DNA of 64,000 nt from Gammaproteobacteria bacterium (lineage in GTDB: Bacteria; Pseudomonadota; Gammaproteobacteria; UBA4575). Position 1 is the first letter of the stretch. Each line of letters opens with the position of its first letter. The position numbers and the translations under genes are program-made. Below the pieces are notes generated by a model that was given only the letters and a program-made list of their open reading frames with translations, searched no databases and was not told where the DNA came from. Location of the stretch: positions 1,432,171 to 1,496,170 of the forward strand of contig JAWPMW010000001.1 of assembly GCA_033344735.1 (NCBI GenBank), read 5' to 3'. Below are positions 17,883 to 26,800 of this stretch, in pieces.

Positions 17883-19235
17883 TTAAAATGTATTCATGTA
17901 GGCGACAACTGCGTCTACTTTTTCATCTGTTAAGCTAAGCACCATAGATGTCATTTGATAGCCAGTAGAATCATCAGGATGTGCACCACGTGCACCGTGC
18001 TTGAAATTCTTTAATTGTGTCACCATGTACCAATCGCTCATACCAGATACACGCGGCGCACGTAATGCCCAATTACCCTTTCCATCTAGGCCATGACATT
18101 TTCCACAGGTTAAATATATATCTTCACCTTTATCAAGATCACCTTGCACTGTGTGTGTAGCAGGATTATCAGGAAGCGTAGTTATATAAGCCACTACATC
18201 ATCGATTGCTTTATCAGTCGCTAAGATTGAAGCCATAGGCGCCATTTGCTTGCCGAAAACATCATTTTCTGCTGACCCTCGAATACCTGATTTGAAGTAA
18301 TCGAGCTGCCGTTTTAAATACCAGTCTTGTTGCCCGCTGATCTTAGGTGCGTTCAGCGCTTGAATACCTTCTCCATCCGCTCCATGACATGCACTACATG
18401 TTTGATAAAGTGCTTTTCCTGCAGATAAGTCTGCCGTTTGAGTCTTGAGATTTAATTCAGCATACGTAGGCTGTTGAGCAAGCCATGCGTCAAAGTTTTG
18501 CTTTTCTTCAACAACTACTTTTCCTCGCATAGCATGATGGCCAATACCGCATAACTCTTCGCATAAAATATCGAATGTTCCAGCTCTATTTGGTGTTAGC
18601 CACAAATAAGGCACCATCCCAGGCACCAAATCCATTTTCACTCGGAATTGCGGGACTGTAAAATTATGTAAAACATCCTTAGAGCGAATAACCAGTTTTA
18701 CTGGTCGATCTAATGGTAAACGAAATTCATTAGCATCAATTAAAACATCGTCTTGACCAAGCGGGTCATCAGGATTCATACCAAAAGGATTATCAATAGT
18801 AATATTACGTGCATCAACAGTACCCAATATTCCATCTTCACCTGGGTAACGAAAACTCCACTGCCATTGCTGACCGACAACTTCTACTATATCTGCATCA
18901 TCTGGCACATCAACAAACTGTGCCCAAACAAATAGCCCTGGCGCCAGCATCGCTATAACGCCAATGGAAGTGACAACAGTCAACCACCATTCAAGCTTCT
19001 TATTTTCTGGATCGTATTTAGCTTTAAGACCTTCTCGGTGACGGTATTTAAGAATGGCATAGGCCATGAATAGGTTTAATGCAACAAAAACTATTCCGCA
19101 AACCCAAAATGTAATAGTAACCGTGTTATCAATCATGCCCCAATTAGACGCGATCTCAGTAAAGTACCATGGACTCATTAAATGAAATACCACAGATCCA
19201 ACGACCAATATGATCAATACTATTGCCATAATCAT
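17883..19235 (-). CDS. ctaC: Cytochrome c oxidase subunit II fused to two cytochrome c domains
   Basis: The 450-residue protein has two N-terminal transmembrane helices (about 5-22 and 40-62), then a CuA domain with ligands His190, Cys225, Glu227, Cys229, His233 and Met236. Two tandem class I cytochrome c domains follow, with heme motifs C280-x2-CH284 and C377-x2-CH381. The fused hemes act as the built-in electron entry of caa3/cbaa3-like oxidases, receiving electrons from soluble carriers on the periplasmic side. One cytochrome c domain is the commoner arrangement; two is less frequent. It is the second gene of the locus, 31 bp after ctaB. Confidence 0.95.
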   Translation of the reverse strand: MIMAIVLIILVVGSVVFHLMSPWYFTEIASNWGMIDNTVTITFWVCGIVFVALNLFMAYAILKYRHREGLKAKYDPENKKLEWWLTVVTSIGVIAMLAPGLFVWAQFVDVPDDADIVEVVGQQWQWSFRYPGEDGILGTVDARNITIDNPFGMNPDDPLGQDDVLIDANEFRLPLDRPVKLVIRSKDVLHNFTVPQFRVKMDLVPGMVPYLWLTPNRAGTFDILCEELCGIGHHAMRGKVVVEEKQNFDAWLAQQPTYAELNLKTQTADLSAGKALYQTCSACHGADGEGIQALNAPKISGQQDWYLKRQLDYFKSGIRGSAENDVFGKQMAPMASILATDKAIDDVVAYITTLPDNPATHTVQGDLDKGEDIYLTCGKCHGLDGKGNWALRAPRVSGMSDWYMVTQLKNFKHGARGAHPDDSTGYQMTSMVLSLTDEKVDAVVAYMNTF

Positions 19236-19266
19236 AATAAACGAACCCTTTTCATTTTATTAATCA

Positions 19267-20196
19267 TCAAACAATCAATCTGTTGAGCTGATAATCAACA
19301 AATATCAACGAGAATATTCCTAACAAATAAAATATAGAGAAACCAAATAAGCGACGGGCACTCTTAATAGTGACAGGCTTACGCATGAAATTAATAGTCA
19401 ACACTAAATACGCAATCCCAAGTGCAGTTGATACGGCTAGGAATATAATTCCATTTAATCCGAACAGATACATTGAGATGGTGGTTGGTAGTAAAGAGAT
19501 TGTGTAAAGCAACATGCGAAACTTGGTAAGACGAACGCCTTTTACAACCGGCAGCATTGGTATGTTTGCTTTCTTATATTCATCAGCTCGCGCTAAAGCA
19601 AGCGCCCAAAAATGCGGAGGCTGCCAAAGAAAAATCACCAAGAACAGCAAAGCAGCTGGCCATGTAATTTCATTTGTGACTGCAGTCCATCCAATTATTG
19701 GTGGTAACGCACCAGCAACACCACCCACTTCTGTACAAAGCGTAGAATAGCGTTTAAGCCACATTGTATAGATAACGACATAAAAGAAAATTGTAAATAT
19801 CGCTAACCATGCGGTTAACAAATTAGTGAATGATGATAAAACTGCGAACGCCGCAACTGCCAATATCGCAGCAAATATAAAAGCAGCACGCGCTGATAAA
19901 CGCCCGGCTGGTAGTGCGCGATTGCGTGTACGCACCATACGTACATCAATATGACGATCTATAAAATTATTAAATGTTGCACTTGAAGCCGACGCCATGC
20001 CAGTGCCAAGCAATGTAAAAAATACTAGCGTTATATCAACTGAACCACTACTAGCAACCCACATTCCGACAAATGTGGTCACTAGTACTAAGATCGTAAT
20101 ACGGGGCTTTGTTAATTCATAATAATCGACAACCAGCTTGCGAAATACAGTGATCGCAGTATTTCCTGTTACTCCTCTGGCTATTGTCGATAACAT
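19267..20196 (-). CDS. ctaB: Protoheme IX farnesyltransferase (heme O synthase)
   Basis: This 309-residue polytopic membrane enzyme attaches a farnesyl group to heme B to make heme O for the oxidase. UbiA-superfamily marks are present: the first aspartate-rich motif in NNFIDRHIDVRMVRTRNR, where N, D and D bind magnesium-diphosphate, and the second in ARADEYKKANIPMLPVVKG. Nine or so hydrophobic segments fit the family. It is the first gene of the minus-strand oxidase locus, and the start is followed by 210 bp of AT-rich leader before the next gene, which likely contains the operon promoter. Confidence 0.93.
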   Translation of the reverse strand: MLSTIARGVTGNTAITVFRKLVVDYYELTKPRITILVLVTTFVGMWVASSGSVDITLVFFTLLGTGMASASSATFNNFIDRHIDVRMVRTRNRALPAGRLSARAAFIFAAILAVAAFAVLSSFTNLLTAWLAIFTIFFYVVIYTMWLKRYSTLCTEVGGVAGALPPIIGWTAVTNEITWPAALLFLVIFLWQPPHFWALALARADEYKKANIPMLPVVKGVRLTKFRMLLYTISLLPTTISMYLFGLNGIIFLAVSTALGIAYLVLTINFMRKPVTIKSARRLFGFSIFYLLGIFSLIFVDYQLNRLIV

Positions 20197-20406
20197 ATTT
20201 AGTAATTATTATTATAATTTTGAACACCTAAGTTTAGTTTCCGCTAATTCTATCTCCCTATAAAATTTACTTTACTCGCATATATCATAAACCTTGATCT
20301 AATCAGAACACAAAGTAATTACGCTTATGAGCCTTGTTTGTAATACTTATCTACTTATAAGCCTCCTTGATAAAATTTATTCACTTATGCGCCTAGTTAA
20401 TATTTT

Positions 20407-20940
20407 TTATACTCGTTCTAGAGAACTAAACGGATTAAGGAAATGAGAATCCATCGCCACTAGATTAGCTTCAGGATGTTTACTATTCATAGTGTTTCGA
20501 ATTGTTTCTTCATGATGTTTTTTAGCATAAATCAATATTAAGTATTTCCCAGATTTTAATTCATCATCGAATTTTGCATGTTTCTTATTTTTACTTGCTA
20601 TACCCATTAGCCCACCTTCCCATGAACCAAATAGTGTTAGTACAATAATAACGAATAAGTAAACGATTTCAGGTATCTGTGGACCAAATGGCTTTATATA
20701 CATAAGGATTCCAGCAACAATAACCCCTACAAAAAAACCAATCATTGCGCCTATGGCACCATCACGTACCAGGTCCAATGTTTCTAGATAATTACTTGAG
20801 TGAACATGCTCTTTACTGAGTCCCGCCTCATCATTACTGATTACATGTAAAAACCAATCAGTAACACCTGCTTCATGTAAGTCATCAGAAATTTTATGAG
20901 CACTAACTAAATTTGGAGCGAGGTAATACATTGTTTTCAT
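20407..20940 (-). CDS. Membrane hypothetical protein (DUF1269/GsiB-17M-like)
   Basis: The 177-residue protein has a ferredoxin-like N-terminal half (MYYLAPNLVSAHKISDDLHEAGV), two membrane helices with a glycine-rich hairpin (about 70-88 and 93-112), and a C-terminal strand-helix portion with KYLILIYAKKHHEETI. This general layout is shared with DUF1269 and stress protein 17M-like families that regulate or sense at the membrane. A GAGG-type ribosome site precedes the ATG. It lies upstream of the ctaB promoter in the same orientation and may be transcribed separately. The function is unknown. Confidence 0.68.
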   Translation of the reverse strand: MKTMYYLAPNLVSAHKISDDLHEAGVTDWFLHVISNDEAGLSKEHVHSSNYLETLDLVRDGAIGAMIGFFVGVIVAGILMYIKPFGPQIPEIVYLFVIIVLTLFGSWEGGLMGIASKNKKHAKFDDELKSGKYLILIYAKKHHEETIRNTMNSKHPEANLVAMDSHFLNPFSSLERV

Positions 20941-21367
20941 TTCGAGCCTCCTGGCAGTTGCTTTCGAAAATGTATGCCGACTAGTTATGAATTATTATTA
21001 TCGACACACTAATATGTACGCTTTCAATATCCACTTATCAAGGATGTATTTATTATCTTCAAATAAACTATACTAATTTTATAAATGTAAATAATTTATT
21101 GATAAAGTAGAAAATATTTTTATATTTTAAGAAAATTTTTGACATCGAGCATCAATAAATCTAATGATGCAAAGAAATTGTCTTGATTAAAGCACGATAT
21201 AATCGGTATATGATTTAACTAACCCGGCTAAATCCATCAATTATCACTCGATATTTCCAGTAGATTATGGACTTCAAAAAATTTTGAAACAGGCGACACT
21301 AACCCGCATGATAATCATCAATAGGGTGATTAACAGGTTAGCTAAAATTGTTAATCAGTCTTATCTA
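20941..21367. other. AT-rich intergenic stretch, no gene
   Basis: About 430 bp with no plausible coding frame. It holds only a weak hairpin near 21313-21335 (TAATCA and TGATTA arms) and runs of A and T. It separates two small minus-strand membrane genes. Confidence 0.6.
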
Positions 21368-21559
21368 TCAGGTGTTAGCTAAATATAATGCTAATAATAT
21401 AAGTACAACTGCTGCTCCCTGAATTATAATGCGCGACCACATAATGCGCTCACCAAATTCTTTGTCAGTTGATCCTCCAATTGCCATAGATAGCAAGCCT
21501 AGACCAAGCGTGCTTATTGTTGCTAATAACGCAAGTATTATTATTATATTAAGCGTCAT
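21368..21559 (-). CDS. HIG1-like small membrane protein
   Basis: The 63-residue protein has two transmembrane helices (about 4-26 and 42-60) joined by a short polar loop with GGSTDKEF, followed by MWSRIIIQGAAV. The loop and the R-x3-Q in the second helix match the HIG1 domain pattern of proteobacterial and mitochondrial proteins that associate with cytochrome oxidase. The overall size also fits the twin-transmembrane (DUF2909) proteins found in oxidase loci. An AGGAGTC ribosome site precedes the ATG. Its place 1.2 kb upstream of ctaB supports an oxidase-accessory role, which remains inference. Confidence 0.65.
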   Translation of the reverse strand: MTLNIIIILALLATISTLGLGLLSMAIGGSTDKEFGERIMWSRIIIQGAAVVLILLALYLANT

Positions 21560-21714
21560 GACTCCTCCTTATTTTTATTATCACGACTTATTATACTAAT
21601 TGTTAACGGCTTGACTAATAAATGGAAATTATAATAAATATATTTACATACATTGCATGTCTTTCATTTATCCTATAAAAGTAATTTATGTTGGTTATCA
21701 AATAACTTAAGCCT

Positions 21715-21816
21715 TCAGTAAAACATTGTTATATACAACCACATACCAATCAGACTACCAAATGCGATAAGCGTGACAAACAATATAAATACTCGCTGTC
21801 TAAATTGAGATTTCAT
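21715..21816 (-). CDS. Tiny single-helix membrane protein, 33 aa
   Basis: A 33-codon frame begins MKSQFRQRVFILF and ends MWLYITMFY, giving a short basic N-terminus and one transmembrane helix. An AGGAAAGG lies about ten bases before the ATG. Size and topology resemble the small oxidase-assembly peptides found beside some proteobacterial cox operons, and it lies between two other small membrane genes in the same orientation. This is a frame too short to be certain of. Confidence 0.4.
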   Translation of the reverse strand: MKSQFRQRVFILFVTLIAFGSLIGMWLYITMFY

Positions 21817-21991
21817 TTATTCAAGCCTTTCCTATTAAATTTATGTACACGTTGAGTCTTACATAATAATAACGTGCACACATATTTTGCGCAGACTTGA
21901 TTTTAAGTTAATAAATTTGAAATGTAGACATTTACCAGCATTTAGTCAGAAACAATACAAATGAGGCAAAAAAATAAACGAACGTGTGAAA

Positions 21992-22198
21992 TTAATGGCG
22001 TGCAGTTTGTGATTTTAACTTTTCAATCCAGACAAACAAACGAAGTAATATAATAGAAGTAACTATAAACCCGAGACCTTTCCCGACATAATCATTAAAC
22101 AAATTAATCATGCCGATCAGACCTAACAACACAATGCCAATAAGAACAAAGGTGCTGGTAAATCGATTAACATTATTAACAGTAGTTTCAGAAGCCAT
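21992..22198 (-). CDS. Small membrane hypothetical protein, 68 aa
   Basis: The protein has two predicted transmembrane helices (about 15-33 and 38-56), a polar N-terminus and a basic C-terminal tail (KLKSQTARH). No family is recognised. It is the most upstream of the minus-strand small membrane genes that precede the oxidase locus and diverges from the MFS gene at 22396. Confidence 0.5.
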   Translation of the reverse strand: MASETTVNNVNRFTSTFVLIGIVLLGLIGMINLFNDYVGKGLGFIVTSIILLRLFVWIEKLKSQTARH

Positions 22199-22395
22199 GC
22201 ACTCATACTAATACTGTCATTTAATTAAGTTCGTGCTTAACAGCTCAAAATAATCATGCATTAATGAATCTAGTTCTCATAATACATATTCCATATTAAT
22301 ATTTTCTCGCACTTGCACCAAATTGAGTGAAACTAATCATATAATGAGTAAAACTTTTTCATTTAATTGTAATCCTGCCTAGATTATAATTTACC

Positions 22396-23685
22396 GTGAC
22401 CAACTCAATAAAAACATACAGCACCTCGACCAAGAATAAATTCATTGCAATCGCTAGCCTTATAATTGCTGGCGAAATTATCTTCGCATTGCCCTTTCAT
22501 TTAGCTCGCTTTTTTCGCCCGACAATGCTGGAAGTGTTTGAACTTTCTGCCACACAATTAGGTACTGCCCAAGGCATTTATGGAATAGCTGCGATGCTCT
22601 CTTATTTTCCTGGAGGATTTCTTGCAGATCGTTTTCCAACTCACAAACTTTTAGCCATATCGTTATGGATGACAGCTGCAGGCGGTTTATATCTGGCAAG
22701 TTCTCCTAACTACATAGAGTCATTGTTCATATTTGCTTTTTTTGGTGTCACCACAATTATGTTATTTTGGGGTGCACTCATTCGAGCAACGAGAGAATGG
22801 GGAGGTTTACAACAACAAGGTATGGCATTCGGATTGCTGGAAGGCGGTCGAGGATTACTGGCTGTAAGCTTGGCATCTTTAGGTGTTTTATTGTTTGAGA
22901 TATCCTTCCCAACAGGTTACACAACCGCTACATTAGCTCAAAAACAAAGCACATTTAGCATCGTTATTTATGCTTATACATTGGTAACGTTTTTCACTGG
23001 TGTGCTTGTGTGGTTTAGCTTAAAAAACCATCCCAATCCTTTATCGAATAATTTTGCCAATAATATTGGTGCACACTTTTTTTCAAATATCAAAAAAGTT
23101 ATTTTTATTCCTGCGGTATGGTTGCAAGCACTCATCGTACTCTGCTCATATGTGGGTTATAAAGGCTTAGATAATTTGTCATTATACGCAGTTGATGCTT
23201 ATCAATATGATGCTCTGCAAGCGGCTAAACTTGTCACGATTGCAGCATGGATCAGACCAGTTGCTGCAATTATGGCAGGGATCATTGCTGATCACACTCA
23301 TCCCATCAAAATGTTAATTCTAAGTTTTGCCATGCTATTATTGGCCAATCTATATTTTTCCTTATCTACACCCACACTTCATTTTGCATGGATATTATTT
23401 GCCAATGTTATTATTACTTGTATAGCTGTATTTGCTTTACGTGTATTATATTTTGCAATATTTGAGCACTATCAATTGCCACGCACACACACTGGATCTG
23501 CTGTAGGGCTTATTTCAATCATTGGTTTTTTACCAGATGTGTTTGTGCTTTATACTGCAGGAAAGCTAGTAGATACTTATCCAGGAATTGAAGGTCATCA
23601 ATTCTTTTATATGTTTTTAGCAATATTTTCTTTAGTTGGATTACTTGCGAGTGTAAAACTAAAGCTACAATCATTAACGCTATGA
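22396..23685 (+). CDS. MFS transporter
   Basis: The 429-residue protein has 12 predicted transmembrane helices. The loop between helices 2 and 3 has the MFS signature GGFLADRFPTHK, and the matching position in the second half has AGIIADHTHPIK. The early motif FHLARFFRPTMLEVFELSATQLG and the QGIYGIAAMLSYFPGG helix recall nitrate and organophosphate carriers, but the substrate cannot be assigned. It appears to start at GTG; no good ribosome site is visible, so the start is uncertain by a few codons. It is followed by a convergent terminator. Confidence 0.85.
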   Translation: MTNSIKTYSTSTKNKFIAIASLIIAGEIIFALPFHLARFFRPTMLEVFELSATQLGTAQGIYGIAAMLSYFPGGFLADRFPTHKLLAISLWMTAAGGLYLASSPNYIESLFIFAFFGVTTIMLFWGALIRATREWGGLQQQGMAFGLLEGGRGLLAVSLASLGVLLFEISFPTGYTTATLAQKQSTFSIVIYAYTLVTFFTGVLVWFSLKNHPNPLSNNFANNIGAHFFSNIKKVIFIPAVWLQALIVLCSYVGYKGLDNLSLYAVDAYQYDALQAAKLVTIAAWIRPVAAIMAGIIADHTHPIKMLILSFAMLLLANLYFSLSTPTLHFAWILFANVIITCIAVFALRVLYFAIFEHYQLPRTHTGSAVGLISIIGFLPDVFVLYTAGKLVDTYPGIEGHQFFYMFLAIFSLVGLLASVKLKLQSLTL

Positions 23686-23696
23686 CTGCTGAAATA

Positions 23697-23724
23697 ATAA
23701 AGGTGAGCATATGCCCACCTTTAT
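23697..23724. terminator. Hairpin terminator between convergent genes
   Basis: ATAAAGGTG pairs with CACCTTTAT around a GC-AT-GC centre with one mismatch. It lies just after the MFS gene and just before the convergent EF-hand gene and can serve both strands. Confidence 0.75.
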
Positions 23725-23745
23725 AATCCATTTTATGTTTAACAA

Positions 23746-24162
23746 TTAACTATCAGATTTTTTCTCTCCGCATTTTCCTTCACCACATTTACCCTCACCG
23801 CATTTACCTTCTTTATTTTTTTTCTTTCGTTTCATTTCTTCAGCGCTAATTATGCCGTCGCCATTTTTATCTTTACGAGAAAATTTTTTCTCAGCATGCG
23901 CCATAAATTCATCTTTACTGACTGAACCATCTCCATCAGTATCCATTTTTTTCATCTTCTTCTTACACATTTTCTTTCCTTCGCCGCACTTACCTTCACC
24001 ACATTTTCCCTCGTGGCCATCTGCAACCATGTATCCAGATGATAGCTCTGTCATTTGAAATGGATTTTCATCTGCACTTGCGGGCGCCATGAATATAGTG
24101 CTAGTAGCAAAGACAGTACCAATTGCAGCTGCAATGGGCTTGATTTCAGACTTCTTAAACAT
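23746..24162 (-). CDS. HvfA-like EGKCG-repeat metallophore precursor with two EF-hands
   Basis: The 138-residue protein has a signal peptide (about 1-30) and then ENPFQMTELSSGYMVADG, the leader-like stretch seen in HvfA-type small low-complexity proteins. EGKCG occurs at 51-55 and 56-60, and three more times at 118-132. Between the blocks lie two canonical EF-hand loops starting at Asp74 and Asp98. In characterised HvfA proteins, EGKCG cysteines are converted by HvfB/HvfC (DUF692/DUF2063) to oxazolone-thioamide groups that bind copper or gold. Those enzymes are not in this window. An EF-hand insertion splitting the EGKCG repeats is unusual. Copper-handling and calcium-sensing roles are inference. 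It could instead be unmodified. Confidence 0.82.
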   Translation of the reverse strand: MFKKSEIKPIAAAIGTVFATSTIFMAPASADENPFQMTELSSGYMVADGHEGKCGEGKCGEGKKMCKKKMKKMDTDGDGSVSKDEFMAHAEKKFSRKDKNGDGIISAEEMKRKKKNKEGKCGEGKCGEGKCGEKKSDS

Positions 24163-24303
24163 AGTTATGCCTCTTTGAGTAAATTTAAAGATATATCCCT
24201 ACATTAGATTCACACCGCCGTAAAAGTTCACCATTCCTTGAAACTCTCATCTCTAATCATAGAATAAAAGGCTTTGGCATCTTTATTTTTCGATTGCAAT
24301 CTA

Positions 24304-25248
24304 TTACCTATTTATACATGCTCTACATATTGTTTCGATATGTTTACTATCAGTGCCACAGCATCCACCAAGCACATTCAAGTTAGGTAATTTTTCAACT
24401 AATGCTAGATACTGTTGAGCAAGCTCTAATGGATCTCCTTCATCTAATTCTTCAGCCTCATCCAACTCAGCATGACTACAACTTGATGCATTTGCACGAA
24501 TACTATGTATTCTTTCAAGCCATGACTCACCAGTAGACACAACATCCTCAAAATGCGTAGGATGTGCACAATTAATTTTATAGTAAACAGGCGCTTGATC
24601 GCTTTCGCTTTCAACTTGCTCAATAGCATCTTTAAGTGTTTGTCCAGTAGGCAGCCTTCCATCTGTTTCAACGGTAAATGCTAATACAATAGGCATATCA
24701 CATGCTCTAGCAGCACGCACAACTCCTATTGCTTCCTCCACATAGTTAAAGGTTAATGCAGTGACCATGTCTGCATCAGTGTTACTTAAAGTGTTAATTT
24801 GCATTGCATGATAATCTTGCGCTTCATCAACAGACATTATTTCACTAGGCACATAACCATCCCCTCTTGGGCCTACGCATCCACTAATCACCATTTTTGT
24901 GTGATCATTCTCATAGAGATCTCTAAATGGAAGCAAAAATTCCACTGCCTTATGAAGAAGCTTATCTAGCTCCTGCTTGGAATAGCCTAACTTAATACTC
25001 CAATCATGACTCGCGCGCCATGTGATAGTCTCTAAAATAAAACCTACTTGATGTGTCGAAGCAATCTGACAATGTGCATGAAAATATCTATTTAATGCAT
25101 CAATCCCTCTAGGATTATTTAACAAAGTAAAAGCAGCGAATTCTGGTAAATCTAACTTCTCATGAAAAATCATGGTGGTCTCTATTCCACCATCTGTCAG
25201 ATACAAATCACCAGATAATTGCGGAAGATTATTTCGATACTTAGCCAT
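24304..25248 (-). CDS. Homocysteine S-methyltransferase family protein
   Basis: The 314-residue protein has the S-methyltransferase zinc-barrel fold: the opening LTDGGIETTMIF, ETITWRASHDW, the ISGCVGPRGDGY segment, and zinc ligands from the cysteine in KINCAHPTHF and the pair in LGGCCGTDSKHI. This family transfers a methyl group from S-methylmethionine or betaine-like donors to a thiol. Length fits the MmuM type. Variable sequence outside the motifs does not decide the donor. It is transcribed toward the HvfA-like gene but is 141 bp away, so linkage is unclear. Confidence 0.85.
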   Translation of the reverse strand: MAKYRNNLPQLSGDLYLTDGGIETTMIFHEKLDLPEFAAFTLLNNPRGIDALNRYFHAHCQIASTHQVGFILETITWRASHDWSIKLGYSKQELDKLLHKAVEFLLPFRDLYENDHTKMVISGCVGPRGDGYVPSEIMSVDEAQDYHAMQINTLSNTDADMVTALTFNYVEEAIGVVRAARACDMPIVLAFTVETDGRLPTGQTLKDAIEQVESESDQAPVYYKINCAHPTHFEDVVSTGESWLERIHSIRANASSCSHAELDEAEELDEGDPLELAQQYLALVEKLPNLNVLGGCCGTDSKHIETICRACINR

Positions 25249-25775
25249 ACTTCCCCCCTCATTTAAATAAATAATACCTACAATATAAACTCAGTCATAT
25301 ATGAACATAAGTTAGCATTTATTATAAAAGAGAATTAGTAGCCAAAAGCACAAGTAACAAATAAGAACGTCACCTCATAAACACAGTATTCAGATTTAAA
25401 AATTAAACTCTAACATTATTATATTTATAGCTTATTCTGTCTGATTCTTACTCTTGTTATGCATATCAAATTTTTGGCTATGCAAAATGATAGTAAAATT
25501 TACGTTTCCACCCATAGCACACATACGAAAACAGTCATCAGCTTCTAATTATCCAGATAATAATATTAATATTTAATAATATACTCTTTCTAAATTTGTG
25601 ATAGCCATCAGACTATATACGCCTAAATTTAAAAGACTGATGCATTTTTGCGAGTTAACCACAAAAAATCTATCGAAATTCACCTAACTTTTTAGTCAAG
25701 CAATATTCAGGTTGTAATTTCATTATTCCAATTTTCTAAATCAAAACATTATAAAAGTATGGATAGGAGAGCAAA
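25249..25775. other. AT-rich intergenic stretch, no gene
   Basis: About 530 bp without a supported coding frame or a palindromic repeat. The last 40 bp before the next small gene contain its ribosome site. Nothing else is recognised. Confidence 0.6.
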
Positions 25776-25928
25776 ATGGATTCTGTAAACAAGAGAAATA
25801 ATACTTACCAACAATCTGCAATGTTCAAATTCATGCAAATGTTAGCAGAGAGCATTGACGCAATTGGTGAAGGTATGTCAAAGCAACATGATGAAGACTT
25901 ATTAGTTAAGAAAAAGTCTTCAAAATAA
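25776..25928 (+). CDS. Small orphan protein, 50 aa
   Basis: A 50-codon frame is preceded by a very good ribosome site (AGGAGA eight bases upstream). The peptide starts MDSVNKRNNTYQQ, then has an amphipathic helix-like core (FKFMQMLAESIDAIGEGM) and a lysine-rich tail. No signal peptide, membrane helix or known family is seen. It stands alone between two AT-rich stretches of several hundred bases each, which suggests its own promoter and possibly a regulatory or stress role. That is inference. Confidence 0.6.
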   Translation: MDSVNKRNNTYQQSAMFKFMQMLAESIDAIGEGMSKQHDEDLLVKKKSSK

Positions 25929-26252
25929 GCTCTATAGAATAATAGATGTTATTTTTAATAAATGTAATATTAGAATATATCAAATAGAAACAATTTACTC
26001 TGAAATGAGTTATTAAAGTCGCAGTCAATCCTCTATTGTTCTGCTCATAATCTACTGCCCCACTGTTTCTAAATGAAACCTAAAAGACCATAAAGACTAA
26101 AAGTCGACATCATTTTACTAATATTTTGGTGTTAACTCCTTGCACTTTTATAGTGCACATGTAAGGTGTCATCTGAACTTTATATACATAGAGCTCATAT
26201 AAAAATAACAAAATATAATAATTAAAATCACAATAGTGATAAGGGGTAAATA
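25929..26252. other. AT-rich intergenic stretch, no gene
   Basis: About 320 bp between the 50-residue gene and the DUF1097 gene. No coding frame, hairpin or repeat copy was seen. Confidence 0.55.
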
Positions 26253-26771
26253 ATGACAAGTCATACAGCATTATCAGTGAGTATCGGTGTTTTAGGTGGT
26301 ATCGCAGCAGCATTATGCTTGGGACCATTATCAGGGATAGTACTAATATGGGCGGTATTTATCACATGGGCTTGCTTTTTCGCCACTGGTGGTGATAGCA
26401 GTGCATTAATAAACACCATCGTTTGTAGCTTATTAGGCGCGGTACTGGCCTGGATCGCATTAATAATAATCCTTGGTATTCCATTAGCGGGCGTTCTAAC
26501 TTTACCAATATGGGCAGGTATTGTGATTGGCCTAACTGTGTTTATCATGTGTATGCTTGCGCAAATCAGCATATTTTCTACACTTCCAGCTAGCGTTTTA
26601 GGTTATGCGAGTGTTGCTGCTTATGCACTTCAAACACCAAATGCGCTGTCAATGAGCTGGCTTACTTCAATTGACTTTGACAATGCATTAATTGTTATTG
26701 GTGTTTCACTAATCGTTGGAGCTGTTCTTGGAATGATATCTGGGAAAGTTGCAGCAGCCATCGGTTCGTAA
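26253..26771 (+). CDS. DUF1097 membrane protein
   Basis: The 172-residue protein has five or six hydrophobic helices, is rich in Gly/Ala/Ile, and matches the general DUF1097/YcdZ pattern with small soluble loops (FATGGDSSALINTI; GYASVAAYALQTPNA). Members are inner-membrane proteins of unknown function, sometimes linked to transport. An AAGGGGT ribosome site lies just upstream of the ATG. It is followed by a hairpin terminator. Confidence 0.75.
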   Translation: MTSHTALSVSIGVLGGIAAALCLGPLSGIVLIWAVFITWACFFATGGDSSALINTIVCSLLGAVLAWIALIIILGIPLAGVLTLPIWAGIVIGLTVFIMCMLAQISIFSTLPASVLGYASVAAYALQTPNALSMSWLTSIDFDNALIVIGVSLIVGAVLGMISGKVAAAIGS

Positions 26772-26800
26772 GCATCACGAATTAATATTCATCAACTTTA

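Noticed and set aside
21313-21335. A regulatory hairpin or terminator in the 20.9-21.4 kb gap
   Set aside because: Six-base AT-only arms are too short and too weak to be meaningful.
23852-24058. Plus-strand frame within the HvfA-like gene
   Set aside because: It is a serine/proline/phenylalanine-rich shadow of the lysine- and glycine-rich repeats on the other strand.
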